Origin: Parelaphostrongylus tenuis
Taxonomy: Eukaryota; Nematoda; Chromadorea; Rhabditida; Metastrongylidae
DNA: 64,000 nucleotides
Assembly: GCA_019055375.1 (NCBI GenBank)
Contig: JAHQIW010006165.1
Span: 62,001-126,000 of the forward strand
Reading direction: 5' to 3'
The notes below the pieces were generated by a model. It did no database searches and was not told the origin of the DNA. It was given only the letters and a program-made list of their open reading frames with translations. A program made the position numbers and the translations under genes. Below are positions 58,201 through 64,000 of the stretch, piece after piece (position 1 is the first letter of the stretch; every line of letters begins with the position of its first letter).

Positions 58201-59300
58201 GTGTGATGGCACTACGGTTGTGTAAAGCATGTACCCATCTTCTGCTGGTAAGTATATGGTCGATTACCGCATGCGTCGTGGCGTTAGGGTGAGTCCCATT
58301 TCCAGCGGCGGTGCTCTTTCTTCTGGAAAAGTGAATTCCCGTGGAAGAGACGTGCCGCAGGCAGGAGTCCAGCAAGACGGTTTTCCATTTGCGTTTCTTC
58401 CTCGTAATCCAAATTTTCCAATCCGTTTTCGCTCTCGTTAGCCAGTTCTAATCTGGCATTGAAGTTTCCAACAACGAATTTGTAATACGCCTTATCATTA
58501 CGGATGACTTCCTCCAATGATGGTAAAACGTGTCCAGTTCGTGTTCATCAGCTGCGTCGGTTGGTGAATAACACTGATGGCAGCAATTTCGGTATTACGC
58601 TTTAGTTGGAGCTAAAGGATAGCTAGGCGAGGAGAAAGGATTTCGTATGAGTCGGCGGGATGGATGATGGACGGGTGAACGACGAAGCCTACACCTCCAG
58701 CATTTCGTGATGGCACCTTTTCTCCCCAATTACGTGGGTGCCGTTGCTCAGTTTACGTATGTCGGTCTTTCTGGTATTTGTTTCTTGTATGGCAATTATT
58801 TGAAAATTTAAGCGATTTGCTGCTTCAAGAAATGCGTAAAACTGCATATTCAACAGATTCGGTTTCAATGGCGTCCCGAGAACCGTTCGTATCTCGAGGT
58901 TTTGCGGTCCTCCATCGGTTTTCTCGCCGCCTCACGGTGTAGACAGGAGCAACGAGTTTACGGGGCACTGGAACTGACCTTGCTGCTGGTTGTGCAGATT
59001 GATATTCTCTGGATTCCTGACTTATCCTTGCAAATGCGTCTCAGGTCTTCAGATCTTGTTGATGTCGTTCTCAAGGAATTTGCTCCGCTTCCGGTCCCAG
59101 CAGTCGGATTGTCGGATTTCCTTTCAGTTGATTTTGGGATAATATTGAGGAAAGTTGGTCGACAGATCGAGGATGTTCTAGGGCCGGAAAGACGCTTCCA
59201 GGTTTTGACGGCATCGTCTCCAAGGGCTAACTTTCTAGCAGTGGATCAGATAGTCAGAATTTTTACAGTTGATTCGGAGAATATTAGAATATAATAAGAT
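58150..59300 (-). mobile_element. Second RTE-type LINE, endonuclease region
   Basis: The - strand shows an AP-type endonuclease in broken frames: IQETNTRKTD near 58790 (frameshifted), [11 protein letters not shown] near 58712, KFVVGNFNAR near 58470, LFHGNSLFQKKEHRRWKWDS near 58300 and VIDHILTSRRW near 58240. It differs clearly from the RTE at 18.7 kb. The reverse transcriptase part is absent because the element stops at the duplicated segment. The open + strand frame over 58902-59294 is antisense to its 5' region. Confidence 0.7.
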
Positions 59301-59489
59301 AAGAGATGTTTGAATCGTGAACAATAAATAGTACAAAGGAGAGAGTAGTTAACCGACCGCTCAGGGCGGTGCAGGGCCGAATTGTATTTCTATAGCCTGT
59401 TTTGCAAGAACTTGCTTGAAAGCACATCTTTTACAACTAAACACCTCTGGTAGTGGTCTATGTGGAGGTACCTGCAGTATATAGCAAAC

Positions 59490-60740
59490 AGCGCATTTAT
59501 TACTCAGCATTTATATGTGATTGACAATGATGAAATGGCAATGTGATCTTTTCAGGCGTGCTGGAGGTTTCAGTCCGCATGATTTAGAATGAACTTTTTT
59601 GAAACTGGCATTGGGCCAGAAACTGCTGTTCCAAATTACACGAAATTAGACTGGTCAAAAAAGTGGCTGTAAATTATTGAATGAAAATGAGGTTCAGTGA
59701 AGACCTTAGTAAAGAAACACTGCAAATAAATAAAATTCCGACTTTTCTAGAAATAAAACATTCACAATCTAGAAAGCACTGGCGTTACAAATAACATTTA
59801 TGAGAGTTCTGTACAAGAAGGCTTTGAATGATGAAAACGAAGAGCAAGCATTGGTGTGAAACGCTCCTAACAATAAATTCCTAAGGATCAGAAATCGTGA
59901 TTGCTATATGTTGATGTTCTCTTTGAACTGTCTCGAATCTCCTCTGTTAACAGTGAGATCGACGGTGGTCAAAGCAGAGATTGTACAGAATTTTGCTAAA
60001 AGGTGTTGATAATGCTAAAAGGAATGAAGCTCTCAGTGTTTGTCGGATTCTGAAGGATGAGCCATGCATCGTCTTCAATTTTTAAATTCGTTTTAGGTGA
60101 TGCAATGCATACTGGCCTACACCGTCACTCGCGGTGGCCTGCTGATGTAATGAGTTAGTGCTGCTCATCTTCGTGGACAGGTCTGGTACTGATATATCGA
60201 TCTCGGAGGGTGGATGGATGGCTTAGTGGCCATGAACGCAATATCGTATCATTGACCTGTGCGCGACGCAGAGCACCTCTGACTAGCGCGCACATGCACT
60301 TCTGCTGATACAGGAGGAGAATGAAATTACGCCAGGAATCCATCGATTCGAGCAAAAAGATTAGAAACCTTGTCTGGATTAGTTGTGGAAAGATACTGCA
60401 ATTAGACATCAGATCCTGTTTGACTTGACACTCAATTGAGGCATCCTTAGTCACCTTCTTGGACTCGATATTTCTTATCAAGATGGACGCTTATGAAGAG
60501 CTATCAACTCCTTGTAATTATTTTGAGATCTGCAGTCAAAGCATAAATCTCTATGACTCAATTAGTACAGTGAATTCTTACTGAATTCATCTAAGGAGTA
60601 AAAACTTTCGAAGTGGCTTAAGTCAATTCTTCAAGAGTTTCAAAACAATAATCCTAGAAATCCGATTGGCTTCACTCACAATTTATGCCATTTTAACCGA
60701 CATTGCTTTTTAGATTTTTTAGTCCGAAAAAGAACTAGGT
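59490..60740 (+). repeat. Large inverted repeat, left arm
   Basis: Matches 61605-62940 in reverse complement over its whole length. Anchors are AATTACACGAAATTAGACTG, GATCAGAAATCGTGATTGCT and TCAATTCTTCAAGAGTTTCA. It contains a SINE (60030-60310), also present in the other arm, so the SINE inserted before duplication. The family upstream block lies at 59728-59755, but no paralog exon accompanies it here. Confidence 0.8.
60030..60310 (-). repeat. tRNA-derived SINE, copy 4
   Basis: Reverse orientation of the SINE family, more diverged. The head complement is at 60250-60310 and the AGCTCTCAGT-type tail complement at 60030-60045. It is the mirror partner of 62040-62335. Confidence 0.7.
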
Positions 60741-61359
60741 GACAGATACCTATCGATTTCCTCCTCTCAGATAATAAGTTCTCACTGAATGCAAAGACGA
60801 TCGCTCCACTTGGATAATATCACTTTAGTTCATTTGAATGTCTGCAAAAAGATACTCTGCTCAGGATTGCTGCTTTCAAACCTAAGATTCAATGTGGTGT
60901 GAAATTTTCCAAAAATATTGCTTTTTAGCATTTAACATTGCTCTTTATATGGAAGCAACATAAGTCAGAAAATCGACTCTCCTCACTTTGTGTTAGTCAA
61001 TTAAACAATGGAGATGCAGCACATCGATATCAACAGCAGTCCATTAGTAGTTCAACAGGTTGGGGATAAGGTAGTAGATGAGTTTACCTGCTAGGTCACA
61101 AAATAACTATTGAGGAAGCGATGGCTTTGGCACTTTATTCTGCAAAATATTTCATTTAGGGTTCTGTAGGCAAGAACTATAATGAAAAGCCTTCACATCT
61201 ACATATGAACAACATCATATATGTGATCCATAAAATAATTCGTTTAAATTACACTAATTTGACAAAATTGTTGGTTTAGGAACGTAAAATAGATTTATCT
61301 GTTTATTAATCAATCGAAAGCACCGTCAGCGCAGCGCAATCATCGACACTGATATGAGC

Positions 61360-61540
61360 CATGGCATCGACTGTTTTTAAAACTCGCAATAAACATTCAA
61401 AATAATTCCAAAAAAAAAGAATGCTTAAAACCTAAGCGAATTCGGTACGCCAGGGCCATATACCGGTGTTTCAGTCTCGCCCTTCTCGTCAGTGATCCAC
61501 GCCCCACATAAAGCCTTGCATTGTAACAAGGTTGCAGCAT
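61360..61540 (-). repeat. Hammerhead repeat, family 1, decayed
   Basis: Shares ATCGACTGTTTTTAAAACTC, the GGTACGCCAGGGCCATA segment and the CCACATAAAGCC segment with 9458-9881. The ribozyme (61451-61499, - strand) keeps CUGACGA, GAA, stem III ACACC/GGUAU and GUA-like cleavage context, but stem II is largely lost. It lies in the spacer of the large inverted repeat. Confidence 0.6.
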
Positions 61541-61604
61541 TGTTTTTTCTATCATAAATTTTCTAAGAGCAGTGATAATTGCCATAAAGCAATATCTGTG
61601 GAAC

Positions 61605-62940
61605 TTCGGACTAAAAAAGTTTTCTTTGGACTAAAAAAATCTAAAAATCAATTTTTTTAAAACGGCATTAATTATGAGTGAAGCCAATAGGATTTCTAGG
61701 ATTATTTGCTTGAAACACTTGAAGAATTGACTTAAGCCACTTCGCAAATTTTTACCCATTTAATGGATTCAATAAGAATTCACTTTGCTAACTGAGCCAT
61801 GAAGAATTATGCTCTGACTGCAGATCTCGAAATAATTGCAAGAAGTTGGTAGATTTTAAAGACATCCATCTTGATAAGAAATATCAAGTTCAAGAAGGTG
61901 AGTAAGGATGCTTCAGTTCAGTGTCACGTCACAACAAGATCTGATGACTTATTGCAGTATTTTTTTCCACAACTAATCCAAACAAGAATTTTATTCTTTT
62001 TGCTCAAATTAATGGATTCTTGGCGTGATTTTGTTCTCCTCCTGTTTCAGCAGGAGTGCATGTGCGCGCTAGTCAGAGGTGCTCTGCGTCGCGCACAGGT
62101 CGATGATACGATCTTGCGTTCATATCCACCAAGTCGTCCATCCCTCCTCCGCAATCGGTTTATCAGTACAGACATGTCTAGGGAGATAAGCAGCACTCAC
62201 TCAATACATCAACAGGCCATCGCGAGTGACTGTATAGGCCAATATGCATTTCATCACCTAAAACGATTATAAAAATCTAAGACGAATGCGTGGCTCGTCC
62301 TTCAGAAATCGATTAATAATGAGAGCTTTATTCTTTATAACATTATCAACACCTTTTAGCAAAATTCCGTACAATCTCTGCTTTGACCACCAGTCGATCT
62401 TCCTCTTATCAGAGGAGATACAAGACAGTTTCAAAGATAGTATCAACATATAGCAATCACGATTTCTGATCCTTAGGAATTTATTGTTAGAAGCGTTCCG
62501 CACCAATGCTTGCTGTTCTTCTTCATCATTCGACGCCTTCTTGTACAGAATTCTCATAGATATCATTTGTAACGCCAGTGCTTACTTAATTGTAATTGTT
62601 TCATTTTTGGAAAAGTCGGAATTTTATGTCGCAGCATTAAAAATGAAGAAACAGGAACCAATTTTAACCTGTGACACCTGCAGAATTGGAGTTTTCACTG
62701 TAGTGTTTCTGTACTGTAATGTTCACTGCACCTCGTTTTCATTCAAAAATTCACAGTCACTTTTTTGACTAGTCTAATTTCGTGTAATTTGGAACAGCAG
62801 TTTCTGTCCCAATACTAGTTTCAAAAAATATCGATTTGTATTATACGGACTGAGAAGCTTCAGCACGCTTGAAAAGATCACATTGGTAATCCATCATTGT
62901 CAATCACATACAAATGCGGAGTAATAAATACGTTGCTGTT
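61605..62940 (-). repeat. Large inverted repeat, right arm
   Basis: Mirror of 59490-60740. Its outer part (62580-62770) also resembles the flank of paralog A (7990-8160) and holds the conserved upstream block at 62602-62637, which here precedes paralog E. The right arm is thus the natural 5' flank of paralog E, and the left arm is the copied one. Confidence 0.8.
62040..62335 (+). repeat. tRNA-derived SINE, copy 5
   Basis: Head GAGTGCATGTGCGCGCTAG, B-box region GATGATACGATCTTGCG, and the tail GAGCTTTATTCTTTAT. Diverged and paired with copy 4 through the inverted duplication. Confidence 0.75.
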
Positions 62941-63027
62941 TTGCGAGCATTGTGATGCAAAAGATCTAAAATTTATTTTTAGTTCAATCTACAGTGCTTG
63001 CTTAGATTTTTAAGAGATTGAAAAAAC

Positions 63028-63844
63028 ATGGTAAGACGTTGACTGATCCTTTTATGATTTCGCTGTTAGCCACAATTTCGCAGCGTTGGGATGTGAAGTG
63101 ATGCCTGCAGAACAGTGTCATTAAGATTGATTGTTATCTCGCTAGATATATTTCTAATATCATATTGAATCATGTAAACACTAATCAAAATGATATATCA
63201 ACACATTATCAGTACTCAAAAGCTGTCGTAATTCGAAGTCTTTGACAAGAGGATTTCGATCCAAAATGAGGGACGGAAAAATAGGCTCGTAGTTTTATCC
63301 ATTATAATAATCAAGTGTTCAATATACATTGAAAACCATACAATTCCGTTGCAGCAAGCACCAGAACTTTCACAGTCGCAAGGTTTTCCTTGCCTGTTGC
63401 GATGGTTTACACAGAAGAGACTGAGGAATCTGCTCGGGTTCCTGGTATTGTAAGCAGCAGAAGAGGAGCTCAGATATTTGTTTAAAGTCTTGTGATGCAA
63501 ACAGTAAGTTGCCAACTCTTGGCTTCCCAGTGATCTTTCCTCTTCCTTTTCGCAAATTCTGAGAAGGCTTAGGATGTAAGCTTCCATTTTCTGGTAGTTT
63601 TGTCGGCCTCCTAATGCTAACGTACTTGTATGGATATACATCATTTGACTGAAACTACTCCAGATTACGTTTCCAAGCAGTAGAAAAAATTATTCATTTG
63701 TGTTTTTTTAAGATCTTGAACTTTAAGCACGAAGTGCATTCCTATCTGATGCTGTAATCACGGCCACTTTGGATCAACTAACTGTTAACATCACTTACAA
63801 ACCAATGGAATGTGAGCGTGTTGCTCTTAGTCCAACGGAAGTGG
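63028..63844 (+). pseudogene. Secreted-protein paralog E, exons 1-3, window edge
   Basis: Exon 1 (63028-63116) keeps FMISLLATIS but is out of frame with its ATG and lacks the Cys-containing end. Exon 2 (63355-63503) is exactly 149 nt, starts after GTTGCAG with ASTRTFTVARFSLPVAMVYT and ends at GTAAGT, but has a TAA stop at 63483-63485. Exon 3 (63713-63844) is 10 nt shorter than in the intact gene, shifting frame, though LTVNITYKPMEC remains. Exons 4-5 would lie past the window end. Confidence 0.75.
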
Positions 63845-64000
63845 GTGGGTCTTCAATAAACAACATCCATCGAGAAAATTTCAGAGAGAACTATAACAAG
63901 CATTAAAGAGACGCAACCGTGCTTATTGGTGTATAGAGATTTGAATGATCTAAGGAAAATAACCAGAGAATGTTACAGAATACGAGAAAAACCAGCACAA

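Noticed and set aside
58902..59294. 130-residue open frame on the + strand
   Set aside because: Antisense to the 5' part of the second RTE element, whose endonuclease motifs are on the - strand.
61871..62272. 133-residue open frame
   Set aside because: Reads through the right arm of the inverted repeat and a SINE; the matching left arm is not open.
63216..63644. 142-residue open frame on the - strand
   Set aside because: Antisense to exon 2 of paralog E, which is supported by exon size and splice sites.

Overview
The window looks like nuclear DNA of a parasitic clade V nematode, most likely a strongylid or hookworm-like worm. The evidence is AT-rich sequence without operon-like gene packing, short exons with nematode-type TTTCAG acceptors and GTAAGT donors, RTE-type LINEs of a kind I know from hookworm genomes, GIY-YIG Penelope-like elements (PLEs), mariner remnants and tRNA-derived SINEs. 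No bacterial gene, CRISPR array, rRNA or functional tRNA was seen. Nearly all short open frames are noise, antisense shadows, or pieces of repeats.

The only gene I can assemble intact is a five-exon gene at 42020-43515 (+). It encodes a predicted secreted protein of 231 residues with a signal peptide, and a poly(A) signal follows. Decayed relatives lie at 8365-9434 (+), 14099-15011 (+), 31046-32566 (-), 39335-39668 (-, last two exons only) and 63028-63844 (+). The window is therefore a dispersed paralog cluster, broken by duplication, inversion and transposons. A conserved block about 360-425 bp upstream of the first exon accompanies five of the six copies.

The most striking content is non-coding. 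At 34457-35730 a tandem array of about 271-bp monomers carries a complete type I hammerhead ribozyme in every unit: core CUGAUGA...GAA, three helices, a palindromic loopless stem III, and predicted cleavage after GUA. There are four on the + strand and one on the - strand, and a 12-bp direct repeat flanks the array. A related family lies at 9458-9881, with a decayed copy near 61450. An independent hammerhead family lies at 56280-56945. Weaker hammerhead-like motifs sit in palindromic elements at 22.3-22.5 kb and 40.1-40.35 kb and at PLE ends. This resembles animal retrozyme-like small circular RNA elements, which are thought to depend on PLEs; nine PLE fragments share the window.

Layout: 1-7.2 kb, no recognised gene; 7.2-9.4 kb, mariner fragment and paralog A; 9.5-11.8 kb, hammerhead repeat and PLE dimer; 14-16.9 kb, paralog B and second PLE dimer; 18.7-22.05 kb, broken RTE LINE; 24.6-25.1 and 27.6-27.9 kb, RTE and mariner pieces; 31-33.5 kb, inverted paralog C; 33.9-37.9 kb, PLE fragments around the ribozyme array; 38.2-39.7 kb, RTE remnant and paralog F; 42-43.5 kb, intact gene; 43.6-46.2 kb, duplicated segment with nested SINE and PLE; 47.6-55.5 kb, SINE, mariner and RTE remnants; 56.3-56.9 kb, third hammerhead family; 57.2-59.3 kb, duplicated segment and second RTE type; 59.5-62.9 kb, large inverted repeat; 63-63.9 kb, paralog E. 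All calls come from reading the sequence alone.
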